Part shown: positions 20,411 to 29,296 of the stretch, piece after piece | Layout: every line of letters begins with the position of its first letter | How positions within the stretch are numbered: the stretch's first letter is position 1 | Assembly (NCBI RefSeq): GCF_900091615.1 | Contig: NZ_FMIA01000002.1 | Span: 2,170,001-2,234,000, forward strand | Length of the DNA: 64,000 nt | Source of the DNA: Micromonospora yangpuensis | GTDB taxonomy: Bacteria > Actinomycetota > Actinomycetes > Mycobacteriales > Micromonosporaceae | Direction of reading: 5' to 3' | The notes under the pieces: model-generated | Database searches by the model: none | What the model saw: the letters and a program-made list of their open reading frames with translations, nothing else | Told to the model about the DNA's origin: nothing | Program-made: the position numbers and the translations under genes

Positions 20411-20591
20411 GGCGGTGATTGTCCCTCCCGACGGTTACTCGGCGTGTCGCGGGTCGGCCGTGAAGGGTTCATCACTGTCGGTGAAAAGCCGCCCCATAGT
20501 TGACGGTTCGCGCGAAGACGCCCCTCTACCGGCTGTCCGTTTCTGCTCCTAGCGTTGATCACTGGATGCAACCGACGGGAGGCGTGGGGCG

Positions 20592-21467
20592 GTGATGACG
20601 GTGTGGCGGTACGCGTTACGGGTCGGGGTGGTGCTGGCCTGTCTGTCCGGGGTGCAGGCGGCTCTGGCCGCTCCGGCGCACGCGGCGTTCAGCACCGAGC
20701 TGAGCGGCCTACCGGCCGAGTTCACCGCCGGTGGCCGGGCGGAGACGGTGTCGGCTGTGGTGTCCCGCAGCGACAACGGTGGGTGCCAGAAGGTGCGCTG
20801 GTCGATGCTGGTCCAGGTGCGGGGTCTCGGGCTGGACCAGGTGCGGATCGACCGGGTGGAGGAGACCGGTTCCTTCCCGGTGCAGGTGAGCACCGAGGGG
20901 GGTGCCACGGCCCGGCTGACCGACCGGCAGCTCGACCCGGGCACGCTCTGCCGGGACCGGACGGTCACCGCGCAGTACCGGGTGGCCTTCGTCGGTGACG
21001 TGGGCGAGGGGCGGGTCACCCTGGCCGCCGAGGCGTACGACGTGAACAACCGGCTGCTGGCCCGGCAGACCGCTACCCGGTCGGTGGTGGGTGAGCGGGC
21101 GGCCCCGCCGGCGCCACCGGCGCCGGAGCCGACCGCCGAGTCGACGCCCGAGCCGACGCCTGAGCCGAGCTTGGAGCCCACGGTCGAGGCGGAGATTCCG
21201 GTGGAGGAGCCGGTCGAGTCGACCGAGCCGGCGGTGGCCGAGGCCGGGGCGAACCGGCCGGTGGCCCAGTCCGGCGGGTTCGGCATGGTGCACGCCGCCT
21301 TCCTGCTCGGCGGGCTGCTGCTCTTCCTCGGGGTCAGCCTCCTGCTGCGGCTGCGGCACCTGATCCGCCCGGCGGCGGCGACCGACGCCGCGGCCGAGGA
21401 GCTGTCGCCGCACGAGCGGTGGGAACGACCGGTCAGCGCCCGGCGCTGGCGACCGGCCCGACGCTGA
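20592..21467 (+). CDS. Secreted, C-terminally anchored surface protein
   Basis: 291 aa. Signal peptide ending AAPAHAA (about residue 33), a single Ig-like beta domain (about 35-165) with one Cys pair, a Pro/Glu/Thr-rich stalk (about 175-225, EPTAESTPEPTPEPSLEP), one transmembrane helix (HAAFLLGGLLLFLGVSLLL) and a short basic tail. There is no LPXTG motif, so it is membrane-anchored, not sortase-linked. GGGAGGC lies 8 nt before the GTG; an ATG follows directly. I do not recognise a named family. It may display an extracellular domain at the cell surface. Confidence 0.75.
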   Translation: MMTVWRYALRVGVVLACLSGVQAALAAPAHAAFSTELSGLPAEFTAGGRAETVSAVVSRSDNGGCQKVRWSMLVQVRGLGLDQVRIDRVEETGSFPVQVSTEGGATARLTDRQLDPGTLCRDRTVTAQYRVAFVGDVGEGRVTLAAEAYDVNNRLLARQTATRSVVGERAAPPAPPAPEPTAESTPEPTPEPSLEPTVEAEIPVEEPVESTEPAVAEAGANRPVAQSGGFGMVHAAFLLGGLLLFLGVSLLLRLRHLIRPAAATDAAAEELSPHERWERPVSARRWRPARR

Positions 21468-21524
21468 CCACCGCCGACCGCCGGGCGGCTGTGGTCCGGC
21501 GGACGACCAATGCCTGACGGGTGA

Positions 21525-21565
21525 CCGGCCCCGTCGGGGAGGAGCCTCCTCCCCGACGGGGCCGG
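21525..21565. terminator. Bidirectional terminator palindrome
   Basis: Arms of 20 bp (21525-21544 and 21546-21565) form a near-continuous palindrome between convergent genes. It is the strongest hairpin in this part of the window. Confidence 0.75.
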
Positions 21566-21572
21566 ACCGGTG

Positions 21573-24518
21573 TTACCGGGTGAACGCCTGGAACTCGGCG
21601 ATCCGTACCTGGTCACGCGCCGGGCTGGCGGTGGCGCAGTCGGTGGTGGTGGCCGGGTCGTCGTCGCGCTCACCGGCGTAGTCCGGGCCGCCGGTGCACT
21701 GGCTGGTCAGCACCTCCAGCCGCAGGTGGGTGGCGACCGTGGTGGGCAGGGTGAACGACCGCAGGTTGATCTCCGGCACGTACGGGCGGTACGCGCCGCC
21801 CGGGAAGGCGTCGGGCCTGCTGGTGAAGACCCGCCTGAACCGGGTCGGGTCGGCGCAGTCGGTGGTCCTGGCGTTGCACGCCCAGACCGCGAAGGAGCGC
21901 AGCGAGGTGAGCGCGTTCTGCGCCCCGGCGTCCGCGTCCCCGGTGATCGTGGGACGCAGCATCGCGCTGACGTTGATCCGCTTCACCGCCTGCGGCCGGT
22001 CCCCGGCCAGGTCCACGGTGACCTGCCGACCGGCCACCCCGTCCCGGGACGCCCAGTTGGTCGCCTCGCTGTCGTCGGCGATCCGGTCCAGGTTGACCCC
22101 GTCACCGGAGACCGTGGCGCCGGCGGCCACCGAGGCCACGTTGGGCGGCAACCGCAGGTTGACGGTGCTGGTCCGACCCGCCCGGACGGTCACCGTCGAC
22201 CGCTGGTGGCCGAAGCCGGGGGCCACCGCCAACAGGTCGTACGTCCCCGGCACCAGCTCGACGGTGTCCGGCAGGTCGGTGCCCGGGTCGGTGTCGGCGA
22301 CCGGGGTGGCCCGCGCCTCGTACGCCCCGACGTACACCCGGATCGGCGCGTCGGCGCTCTCGCCCTTCGGGGCGAGGGTGAGCGTGGCGTTGCCGCCGTC
22401 GGGGTGGGCGAAGCTCGGCGTCGGGTCGGTGTCCGCCGAGCCCTGGGTGGCCGCGTCGCGACCCATGCCGGAGCGGGCGAACTCGGTCCAGAGCAGGTCC
22501 TGGTTGGCCCCGTCGAAGCGGAGCAGGTCGGCGGTGAGCAGGTTGTCCCGCATGTCCAGCATGCTGACCTGGCTGGCCGCCTGCAGCAGGAACGAGTCGA
22601 AGACCAGCTGCGCCCAGCGCCGGTTGCCGGGGCAGGCGTCGGCGGGCCGGGCCCCCCGCGCGCACTCCAGCTGCCGGGTGGCGTTGCCGGCGCCGTACCG
22701 CTTCATCATGGCCGCGCGGATCCGGAAGTTGGTGGCGCTCCAGATCTCCCCGTCGGCGTGCACCGCCGGCCCGCCGGTGTTGTAGCCGACGTCGGAGTAG
22801 TTCAGCGGGCTGCGGCTGAAGTCGTGGTTGCGGATGCCGCTCACCAGGTTGCCGGTGACGTACCCGCCGGTGACGAAGGGGGTACGACCGGGCGCGCGCA
22901 GCCCGTGCTGGAAGAGGTACTCGGCGGCGAGCAGGTCGCTCCACGACTCACCCATCGAGCCGCCCTGGTGGCCGCTGATGCCCGAGTCCGGGCCGGCGAT
23001 CATCCGGTTGGTGATGGCGTGGGTGTACTCGTGCCCGATCACCGTCATGTCGTAGTCGCCGTCCACACAGGGCGGGTACGGGCCACCGGCCTGCGGCTGC
23101 CACAGGTACATGTTGGTGGTCGGGGCCAGGCCGTCGCGCGGGGTGGACTGGTTGGCGTTGTTGCGGTTGCCGGAGAGCGCGCCCTGCTGGGCGCGGCCCT
23201 GCTCGGCGTCGCCGCCGAGGCCCTGCCCGCTCAGGTTGACCGCCTGCAGGTTCCAGGTGGCCTCGGTGAAGCCCAGGTGCCAGGCCCAGTCGTGCATCCG
23301 GTTGTGCATGGCGAACAGGTTCGACACCGCCGCGTCGGCGTCGTTGCGCTGCGTCGAGGCGTACACCTCGGGGTTGCAGCGAGCCTGCCGCCACTGGTCG
23401 GTGAAGGGGTACTCGTAGCCGCGCTGCGGGCTCGGCGTGGCCGGCACCGCCGGGGTGCCGCCGCCCCAGGAGAGCACCGTGTTCGCCGAGTTGCCCCGGC
23501 TGGTGCCGGTCGGCTCGCCGGTGGCCACGTCGACGTCCCAGGCCCCTCCGGTGGCCGGGTCGCGGAAGGCCGCCTGGCAGTCCGGTGCGGGGTCGCCGCA
23601 CCAGCGGAGGCGGGGGTCGGTGCCGGCGGGCAGGTCGGTCGGCGGGGCGGCCGGGAAGACCGCCCAGCTCGGGTTCTCCGAGTCGAAGTCGACCAGGTCC
23701 TGCCGGAGGAGCACCGCGCCGGTGATCCCGTCGACGTAGGTGGTGTACGCGGCGGGGTGGTCGGTGTCCGCGCCGAGCAGGGTCACCTCGTAGGCGGCCC
23801 GGGGCCCGTCCAGCGGGGTGGGCACCGCCACCCCGCGGACCCGGTGGCTGCTCACCTGGGCGGCGGTCAGTCCGGCGTCGGCGAGCGCCGCCGCGTACGC
23901 CTGCTGCCGGTCGAGGGTGGCCGCCGCCGGCGCGGAGGTGTCCCGCGACAGCGACGAGCTGACCGCCAGCACCTTCCCGCCGGTGACGGCCAGGGTGACC
24001 AGCCCGTCGTGTCCGGCGGGCAGGTCACCGAAGCGCTGCCGCAGGGTGACCACCGCGCCGCTGCCGATCGGGCGGACCAGCAGCCGGTCCATGCCGGCCA
24101 CCGCGTCGGCGGTCAGCCCGAACAGGTCGGTCTGTTCGGTCAGGTACCGCCGGGCCGCCGCCTCCGGGTCGGTGGGCAGGCCGGTGGCCAGGGGAGTCGC
24201 GCCGGGGCCCAGCGCGTGCGGGGTGCCGAGGCGGTTCCACCGGACGTCCGGGTCGGCCCGCCGGGCCAGTCCGCGTTGCCGGGCGTCGGGTGCGGCCGTA
24301 CCCGGGCGGTTGTCGACGTCGTCGTGCCGGTGGCCCTCGCCGGCGTCGGCGAACGGGCCGGAGGTACGCGCGGCGGCCGGGGCCGGCGCGGGGGTCTCGG
24401 GGGCGGCGGAGGTGGGAACGGCGGGCAGCAGGGCGGTGACCACCGCGGCGGCCGCCAGAACGGGAACGAGCCGGCGACGTCGCCGGCTCGTCCGAGGTGT
24501 CCACTCCGGTCGTGGCAC
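21573..24518 (-). CDS. Secreted M36 (fungalysin) metalloprotease
   Basis: 981 aa. Signal peptide 1-40 (TSRRRRRLVPVLAAAAVVTALLP split around the RR core), a propeptide (about 45-320), then an M36 catalytic domain with HEYTH (His496, Glu497, His500) and the downstream GESWSD glutamate. A PA-like or linker region and a C-terminal beta-sandwich (about 790-981, discoidin-like, with TNWAS and RIAEFQAFTR) follow. The GTG at 24518 was chosen because AGGAGG lies 4 nt upstream. It is an extracellular zinc endopeptidase degrading proteins for nutrition. It ends at a strong bidirectional terminator. Confidence 0.92.
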   Translation of the reverse strand: MPRPEWTPRTSRRRRRLVPVLAAAAVVTALLPAVPTSAAPETPAPAPAAARTSGPFADAGEGHRHDDVDNRPGTAAPDARQRGLARRADPDVRWNRLGTPHALGPGATPLATGLPTDPEAAARRYLTEQTDLFGLTADAVAGMDRLLVRPIGSGAVVTLRQRFGDLPAGHDGLVTLAVTGGKVLAVSSSLSRDTSAPAAATLDRQQAYAAALADAGLTAAQVSSHRVRGVAVPTPLDGPRAAYEVTLLGADTDHPAAYTTYVDGITGAVLLRQDLVDFDSENPSWAVFPAAPPTDLPAGTDPRLRWCGDPAPDCQAAFRDPATGGAWDVDVATGEPTGTSRGNSANTVLSWGGGTPAVPATPSPQRGYEYPFTDQWRQARCNPEVYASTQRNDADAAVSNLFAMHNRMHDWAWHLGFTEATWNLQAVNLSGQGLGGDAEQGRAQQGALSGNRNNANQSTPRDGLAPTTNMYLWQPQAGGPYPPCVDGDYDMTVIGHEYTHAITNRMIAGPDSGISGHQGGSMGESWSDLLAAEYLFQHGLRAPGRTPFVTGGYVTGNLVSGIRNHDFSRSPLNYSDVGYNTGGPAVHADGEIWSATNFRIRAAMMKRYGAGNATRQLECARGARPADACPGNRRWAQLVFDSFLLQAASQVSMLDMRDNLLTADLLRFDGANQDLLWTEFARSGMGRDAATQGSADTDPTPSFAHPDGGNATLTLAPKGESADAPIRVYVGAYEARATPVADTDPGTDLPDTVELVPGTYDLLAVAPGFGHQRSTVTVRAGRTSTVNLRLPPNVASVAAGATVSGDGVNLDRIADDSEATNWASRDGVAGRQVTVDLAGDRPQAVKRINVSAMLRPTITGDADAGAQNALTSLRSFAVWACNARTTDCADPTRFRRVFTSRPDAFPGGAYRPYVPEINLRSFTLPTTVATHLRLEVLTSQCTGGPDYAGERDDDPATTTDCATASPARDQVRIAEFQAFTR

Positions 24519-24696
24519 AGATCCTCCTGGTGGGAGCGGGGGTGGGCCGACGATCGGCCGGCCCGGCGCAGGCGAGGTAATGCATGCGCATCTGTGAATA
24601 TCAGTCGGATCCGTCCAGGGCAAGGTCCACCGACCGACCGTTCGGGTCGGCGGCACCAGGCGCCCGGCCGGCGGTAGCGGGTGCGGGCGGGCCGCG

Positions 24697-25317
24697 TCAG
24701 TCGAGCTGGGCGGGGTCCAGGCCCAGCTCGCGGGCGGTGACCAGGCGGGTCCACTCGGCGTACTGCCGGCGGGAGATCACCCGGTCGTGCACGGCGAACT
24801 GCACGGCGAGGCCGTCCATCACCGCGTTGATCCGCCAGGCGGCGCCGGCCGGGTCGGTGCACTGGAAGGTGCCGTCGGCCACCCCGGCGGAGATGACCGC
24901 GGCCAGGTCCGTGCGCCAGCGCAGGTCCAACCGGCGGGAGACCTTCTCCAACTCCGGGGTACGCAGTGACTCCGACCAGCCGTCGATCCACATCGCCCAG
25001 GGGATGGACCGGCCGGACGGCGGGGCGAGTCGCAGGATCCGCCTGAGCTTGACCAGGGGGGTGGCGGTGGAGCGCAGCACCGCGTCGAGCCGGGCCAGAT
25101 CCTGCTCGACGGCGTACTCGAAGGCCCGCGCGAGCAGGCGTTCCTTGCTGGTGAAGTGGTAGAAGACCAGCGCCTGGCTGACCCCGGCGGCCTGGGCCAC
25201 GTCGGCCGTGCGGGTGTTGGCCAGGCCGCGTTCGGCGATCACGTCGCAGGCGGTGCGCAGCAGGGAATCCAGGCGGATCTCGACCGCACGTCTCGTCACG
25301 GCGCTACCGTAGCCCAT
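24697..25317 (-). CDS. TetR-family regulator
   Basis: About 206 aa. N-terminal TetR DNA-binding domain: LLRTACDVIAERG, then TADVAQAAGVSQALVFYHF and SKERLL, with a helical ligand domain behind. The C-terminal part resembles the BetI/TetR_C_6 group. Start candidates are GTG 25329, ATG 25317 and GTG 25299; 25329 lies within a near-palindrome that may be the operator, so 25317 is used. Possible targets are unknown; the flanking genes are a metalloprotease and tRNAs. Confidence 0.82.
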   Translation of the reverse strand: MGYGSAVTRRAVEIRLDSLLRTACDVIAERGLANTRTADVAQAAGVSQALVFYHFTSKERLLARAFEYAVEQDLARLDAVLRSTATPLVKLRRILRLAPPSGRSIPWAMWIDGWSESLRTPELEKVSRRLDLRWRTDLAAVISAGVADGTFQCTDPAGAAWRINAVMDGLAVQFAVHDRVISRRQYAEWTRLVTARELGLDPAQLD

Positions 25318-25319
25318 CC

Positions 25320-25333
25320 GTTCGTGCACAAAC
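25320..25333. promoter_or_regulatory. Possible TetR operator
   Basis: GTTCGTGCACAAAC is a 14-bp palindrome with one mismatched pair, at the 5' edge of the TetR gene. The position fits autorepression. No second copy was seen. Confidence 0.35.
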
Positions 25334-25513
25334 AGTTACCGCTCCGGGTGATGTGGCCGGGGACAGTCGGAAGCCGGACAGCGGTGCGGGCTTGCCCTGT
25401 GCCATGGACAGGCGTTGTCGCTGGCAGACGGCCCGAAGAGGTAAGTCAGGTTCCTAGGAAGCTATACGCGGGGTGACCCGAACCGCGGGCGCCGCGCCGA
25501 GCGGGGCCCCGAG

Positions 25514-25543
25514 TTGGCAACTCTTCCGGAGGTCGGCTAAAGT
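25514..25543 (+). promoter_or_regulatory. Promoter of the first tRNA cluster
   Basis: TTGGCA (25514-25519), 18-bp spacer and TAAAGT (25538-25543) form a sigma-70-type promoter 34 bp before tRNA-Gly. A 9-bp hairpin (GTCACCCGG facing CCGGGTGAC, about 25553-25574) lies between the promoter and the tRNA and may be in the 5' leader. Confidence 0.5.
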
Positions 25544-25576
25544 TCTCATCCGTCACCCGGGAACGCCGGGTGACAC

Positions 25577-25649
25577 GCGGACGTAGCGCAGCTGGTAGCG
25601 CATCACCTTGCCAAGGTGAGGGTCGCGGGTTCGAATCCCGTCGTCCGCT
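25577..25649 (+). tRNA. tRNA-Gly (GCC), copy 1
   Basis: 73 nt cloverleaf. Acceptor gcggacg pairs with cgtccgc; anticodon loop TTGCCAA gives GCC; T-loop GTTCGAATC. No encoded CCA. Identical to the copy at 29691. Confidence 0.96.
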
Positions 25650-25682
25650 CGGAGACATGCCGCCACCAATTGGGGCAAGCTC

Positions 25683-25753
25683 GGTGGAGTGGCCGAGAGG
25701 CGAGGCAACGGCCTGCAAAGCCGTGTACACGGGTTCAAATCCCGTCTCCACCT
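25683..25753 (+). tRNA. tRNA-Cys (GCA)
   Basis: 71 nt. Acceptor ggtggag pairs with ctccacc; anticodon loop CTGCAAA gives GCA; T-loop GTTCAAATC. Second gene of the Gly-Cys-Val cluster. Confidence 0.95.
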
Positions 25754-25765
25754 CGGCACCGACGA

Positions 25766-25840
25766 GGGCGATTGGCGCAGTGGGAGCGCGCTTCCTTGAC
25801 ACGGAAGAGGTCACTGGTTCAAACCCAGTATCGCCCACCA
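25766..25840 (+). tRNA. tRNA-Val (GAC), copy 1
   Basis: 75 nt including an encoded CCA. Acceptor gggcgat pairs with atcgccc; anticodon loop TTGACAC gives GAC. The second copy at 29830 is identical up to the discriminator base but lacks CCA. Confidence 0.95.
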
Positions 25841-25852
25841 GATTGACACAGG

Positions 25853-25888
25853 CAAAAGCCGGTCACCGTACTCGGTGGCAGGCTTTTC
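25853..25888 (+). terminator. Terminator of the first tRNA cluster
   Basis: AAAAGCC..TCACCG and CGGTG..GGCTTTT pair with small internal mismatches around TACT, and the right arm ends in a T-run. A true rho-independent form, rare in this window. Confidence 0.75.
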
Positions 25889-26120
25889 TGCTTCTCGGGC
25901 CCGTCGGCACGCGTCGGGCATGGTCCTTCCCGGCCCTGGGTTGCCTGCTTGTTACGCCTTGACTAACAGCATGTTATCGCTCACAGTCGATGGACGGCGC
26001 GGGCCGCACGTCCTCGGGCGGGTACCTGTGTTAACGATCCCAGCGCTGTGCCGTGGGCCGGCGTGCCTGGTGCCGGGCGGCGGCTCAGCCGAGTGAATCC
26101 GCTCCGGTCTAAGGAGGATC

Positions 26121-28220
26121 ATGGTCACCATCGGTGGGCCCACCCGGGTCGTACCACGGCGTCGCGGGCGGTTGTTCCGGCTCGCTGCCGTCGCGGTCGC
26201 GACGCTGGTGGGCGGTGCGCTCGTGGGGGTGGCCCCGACGCCGGCCCTGGCCGCGACGGTCGACACCAGCGCCTGGTACGTCCTGGTCAACCGCAACAGC
26301 GGCAAGGCCCTGGACGTCTACAACTCCGCCACCAACGACGGCGCGCGGATCACCCAGTGGACCCGCAACAACGGCAACCAACAACAGTGGCAGTTCGTCG
26401 ACTCCGGCGGCGGCTACTACCGACTCAAGTCCCGACTGTCCAACAAGGTCCTCGACGTCTACAACTTCTCCACCGCCAACGGCGCCAGCATCGTCCAGTG
26501 GACCGACGGCAACGGCACCAACCAGCAGTTCCGCCTCGCCGACTCCGACGGCGGCCACGTCCGCCTGATCAACCGCAACAGCAACAAGGCCATCGAGGTA
26601 CAGAACGCCTCCACCGCCGACGGCGGCAACATCGTCCAGTACGACGACTGGGGCGGCACCAACCAACAGTGGCAACTCGTCCGCGTCGACGGCGGAGGCG
26701 ACCCGGGTAACCCGGGCAACCCGTCGGGGAGTTTCACGAATCCGGTGGTGTGGCAGGACTTCGCGGATGTGGACATCATCCGGGTCGGGGACGTGTACTA
26801 CATGTCGGCCTCCACCATGCACTACTCCCCGGGTGCGCCCGTCCTGCGTTCCTACGATCTGGTGAACTGGGAGTTCGCCGGGCACTCGGTGCCCCGGCTG
26901 GACTTCGGCACCAAATACGATCTACCCGGCAACGCGCATGCCTACGTCGACGGGATCTGGGCCTCGACCCTGAACTACCGGCCGTCGAATCGGACGTTCT
27001 ACTGGGCCGGGTGTATCGACTTCGCCCAGACCCACATCTACACCGCCACCGCCGTGGACGGCACCTGGAACAAACACACCACCATCCCGAACTGCTACTA
27101 CGACGCCGGGATGCTCATCGACGACGACGACACCATGTACGTCGCCTACGGCAACGGCCGCATCAGCGTCGCCCAACTTTCCGCCGACGGCCGCACCCAG
27201 GTCCGCAACCAGCAGGTCTACCAAACCCCCACGAACATCGGCACCCTGGAAGGCGCCCGCTTCTACAAACGAAACGGCGCCTACTACATCTGGCTCACCC
27301 GACCCGCCAACGGCCAGTACGTCCTCAAATCCACCAACGGACCCTTCGGCCCCTACGAACAACGCCAGGTCCTACTCGACCTACCCGGCCCCATCACCGG
27401 CGGCGGCGTCCCCCACCAAGGCGGCCTCGTCCAAACCCAGACCGGCGCCTGGTACTACATGGCCTTCACCGACGCCTACCCCGGCGGACGCATGCCCACC
27501 CTCGCCCCCATCACCTGGACCGCAGACGGCTGGCCCCAAGTCCAAACCGTCAACGGACGCTGGGCCACCACCTACCCCAACCCCCTACCACTACGCCCCG
27601 TCAAACCCCTCACCGGCACCGACACCTTCACCGGCACCACCCTCGGCCCCCAATACGAATGGAACCACAACCCCGACAACACCCGCTGGAGGGTCAACAA
27701 CGGCCTCCACCTCACCACCGCCACCGTCACCAGCGACCTCTACAAAGCCCGCAACACCCTCACCCACCGCATCCAAGGCCCCACCTCCACCGCCACCATC
27801 GAACTCGACCACACCGGCATGCGCGACGGCGACCGCACCGGCCTCGCCGTCCTACGCGACACCTCCGCCCACATCGGCCTCAAACGCGACAACGGCACCA
27901 CCAGAATCGTCATGACCAACGGCCTCACCATGAACACCAACTGGGACACCACCAACACCGGCACCGAACAAGCCAGCGCCCCCATCACCGGCACCCGCAT
28001 CTGGCTACGCGCCACCGCCGACATCCGACCCGGCACCGGCCGACAAGCCCGCTTCTCCTACAGCACCAACGGCACCACCTACACCCCCCTCGGCAACGCC
28101 CTCACCCTCAACAACAACTGGCAATTCTTCATGGGCTACCGCTACGCCATCTACCACCACACCACCGGCCAACTCGGCGGCCAAGTCACCATCCGACAAT
28201 TCACCCAAACCACCCCCTGA
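26121..28220 (+). CDS. Secreted CBM13-GH43 glycosidase
   Basis: 699 aa. Signal peptide 1-45; CBM13/ricin-B domain about 49-192 with QxW repeats (QQQWQF, NQQFRL, NQQWQL); GDPGNPGNPSG linker; GH43 five-blade propeller about 206-500 with general base Asp in FADVDIIRVGDVYYM and acid Glu in GTLEGARFYK; C-terminal beta-sandwich about 505-699 of the kind found in beta-xylosidases. AAGGAGG is 5 nt before the ATG. Probable action on arabinoxylan or arabinan. Codon use changes sharply near 27220 to C-ending codons with GAA, CAA, AAA and CTA, so the 3' part may have another origin. Bases 26433-26696 are repeated identically at the right window edge. Confidence 0.9.
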   Translation: MVTIGGPTRVVPRRRGRLFRLAAVAVATLVGGALVGVAPTPALAATVDTSAWYVLVNRNSGKALDVYNSATNDGARITQWTRNNGNQQQWQFVDSGGGYYRLKSRLSNKVLDVYNFSTANGASIVQWTDGNGTNQQFRLADSDGGHVRLINRNSNKAIEVQNASTADGGNIVQYDDWGGTNQQWQLVRVDGGGDPGNPGNPSGSFTNPVVWQDFADVDIIRVGDVYYMSASTMHYSPGAPVLRSYDLVNWEFAGHSVPRLDFGTKYDLPGNAHAYVDGIWASTLNYRPSNRTFYWAGCIDFAQTHIYTATAVDGTWNKHTTIPNCYYDAGMLIDDDDTMYVAYGNGRISVAQLSADGRTQVRNQQVYQTPTNIGTLEGARFYKRNGAYYIWLTRPANGQYVLKSTNGPFGPYEQRQVLLDLPGPITGGGVPHQGGLVQTQTGAWYYMAFTDAYPGGRMPTLAPITWTADGWPQVQTVNGRWATTYPNPLPLRPVKPLTGTDTFTGTTLGPQYEWNHNPDNTRWRVNNGLHLTTATVTSDLYKARNTLTHRIQGPTSTATIELDHTGMRDGDRTGLAVLRDTSAHIGLKRDNGTTRIVMTNGLTMNTNWDTTNTGTEQASAPITGTRIWLRATADIRPGTGRQARFSYSTNGTTYTPLGNALTLNNNWQFFMGYRYAIYHHTTGQLGGQVTIRQFTQTTP
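26433..26696 (+). repeat. 264-bp CBM13 segment duplicated at 63737-64000
   Basis: Read base by base, this stretch is identical to the reverse complement of 63737-64000. It encodes the second and third repeats of the ricin-type domain. The match starts at the window edge, so the true repeat may be longer. Confidence 0.9.
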
Positions 28221-28234
28221 CCGAACGACGCACG

Positions 28235-28262
28235 GCCCCCGGGATTCCCATCCCGGGGGCCA
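28235..28262 (+). terminator. Hairpin after the GH43 gene
   Basis: 11-bp perfect stem GGCCCCCGGGA (28235-28245) with 28252-28262, 15 bp past the stop. The following 225 bp to smpB contain nothing I recognise. Confidence 0.65.
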
Positions 28263-28487
28263 CCCCACGCCCACCCCACCCCGCGCCCACCTCTGGGAGA
28301 TTCGGGGGCGCAGTTTCCTGGTTACGGTGGCCTCGGCGCGGATTCAAGGCGCAATTTCCCTGTTCTTGCCGAACATTTGTGACGGCAATTCCCCGCGCGG
28401 CCACGGAGGCGTCACACCAGGGGCGCCGGGTGGCATCGCGCCGGCGGGGGTGAGTGGTATCTGGTGGTGTGGTCGGCCGGGGGTGAG

Positions 28488-28970
28488 TCAGCGGCGGCGG
28501 CCCTTGAGATGCTGGCCGAAGGCACGGGCGATCTCCCGGTTGGCGTCCCGTTCGGCCAGCGCCTGCCGCTTGTCGTAGGAGCGCCGTCCCTGGGCCAGGG
28601 CCAGCTCCACCTTTGCCCAGCCGTTGGCGAAGTACATCGACAGGGGCACCAGGGTCAGCCCGCCGTCGCGTAGCCGCTCCAGGATCCGGTCGATCTCCAC
28701 CCGGCGCAGCAGCAACTTCCGGGTACGGCGGGGCTGGTGGTTGGTCCAGCTGCCGTAGCCGTACTCGGCGATGTGCAGGCCGTGCAGCAGCAGCTCGCCG
28801 TCGCGTTCCTGGGCGAAGGCGTCGACAAGCGACACCCGTCCCGCGCGCAGCGACTTGACCTCGGTGCCGGCGAGCACGAGGCCCGCCTCGTACGTCTTCA
28901 GGATGGTGTAGTCGTGTCGCGCCCTGCGGTTGGTCGCGACAAGCTGCTGACCGGTCTGCCTTGCCGCGAC
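28488..28970 (-). CDS. smpB: SsrA-binding protein SmpB, unusual start
   Basis: 160-aa tmRNA-binding protein for rescue of stalled ribosomes. OB-fold core: [15 protein letters not shown], then [18 protein letters not shown]-terminal tail ends [10 protein letters not shown]. The conserved N-terminus is in frame and intact, but no ATG, GTG or TTG occurs between the in-frame TAG at 28977-28979 and GTG 28877, which is too far in. AGGAGG overlaps the region, followed by GTC GTC GCG. I place the start at the second GTC (28968-28970), where relatives have an ATG or GTG. Either a rare start codon or a base-call error is involved. The length agrees with the family (about 160). Confidence 0.85.
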   Translation of the reverse strand, partial: VAARQTGQQLVATNRRARHDYTILKTYEAGLVLAGTEVKSLRAGRVSLVDAFAQERDGELLLHGLHIAEYGYGSWTNHQPRRTRKLLLRRVEIDRILERLRDGGLTLVPLSMYFANGWAKVELALAQGRRSYDKRQALAERDANREIARAFGQHLKGRRR

Positions 28971-29123
28971 GACCTCCTACGGTGCGTGCCGACGAGCGGC
29001 GCCTGCCGGTGCGTGCCGGCGACCGGTGTGTGCCGGTGGTTCGGTGCCCGTCGACGGTGCGGTGCATGCCGACGGTGCGAGGTGCAGGATACCGCCGACG
29101 ACCGGCGCTGTGCGTTGGTCGTC

Positions 29124-29240
29124 GGCGGGTCCGGCGGGTCCGGCGGGTCCGGCGGGTCCGGCGGGTCCGGCGGGTCCGGCGGGTCCGGCGGGTCCGGCGG
29201 GTCCGGCGGGTCCGGCGGGTCCGGCGGGTCCGGCGGGTCC
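29124..29240. repeat. 9-bp tandem array, 13 copies
   Basis: Thirteen perfect head-to-tail copies of GGCGGGTCC, with a partial fourteenth, in the 326-bp gap between the smpB start and the small membrane protein gene. A unit of 9 keeps all frames, so open frames across it encode Gly-Gly-Ser or Pro-Ala-Gly runs that are not genes. No other feature is seen in this gap. Confidence 0.9.
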
Positions 29241-29296
29241 GGCGGGCGGCGAAGGCGACCGGCGGTACGGGCCGCCGCCCTCGGGGACGAACCCGG

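Noticed and set aside
29124..29240. Possible CRISPR array
   Set aside because: The 9-bp units are directly adjacent with no spacers, and no cas gene is in the window. The 16-bp array at 9085-9164 was rejected for the same reason.
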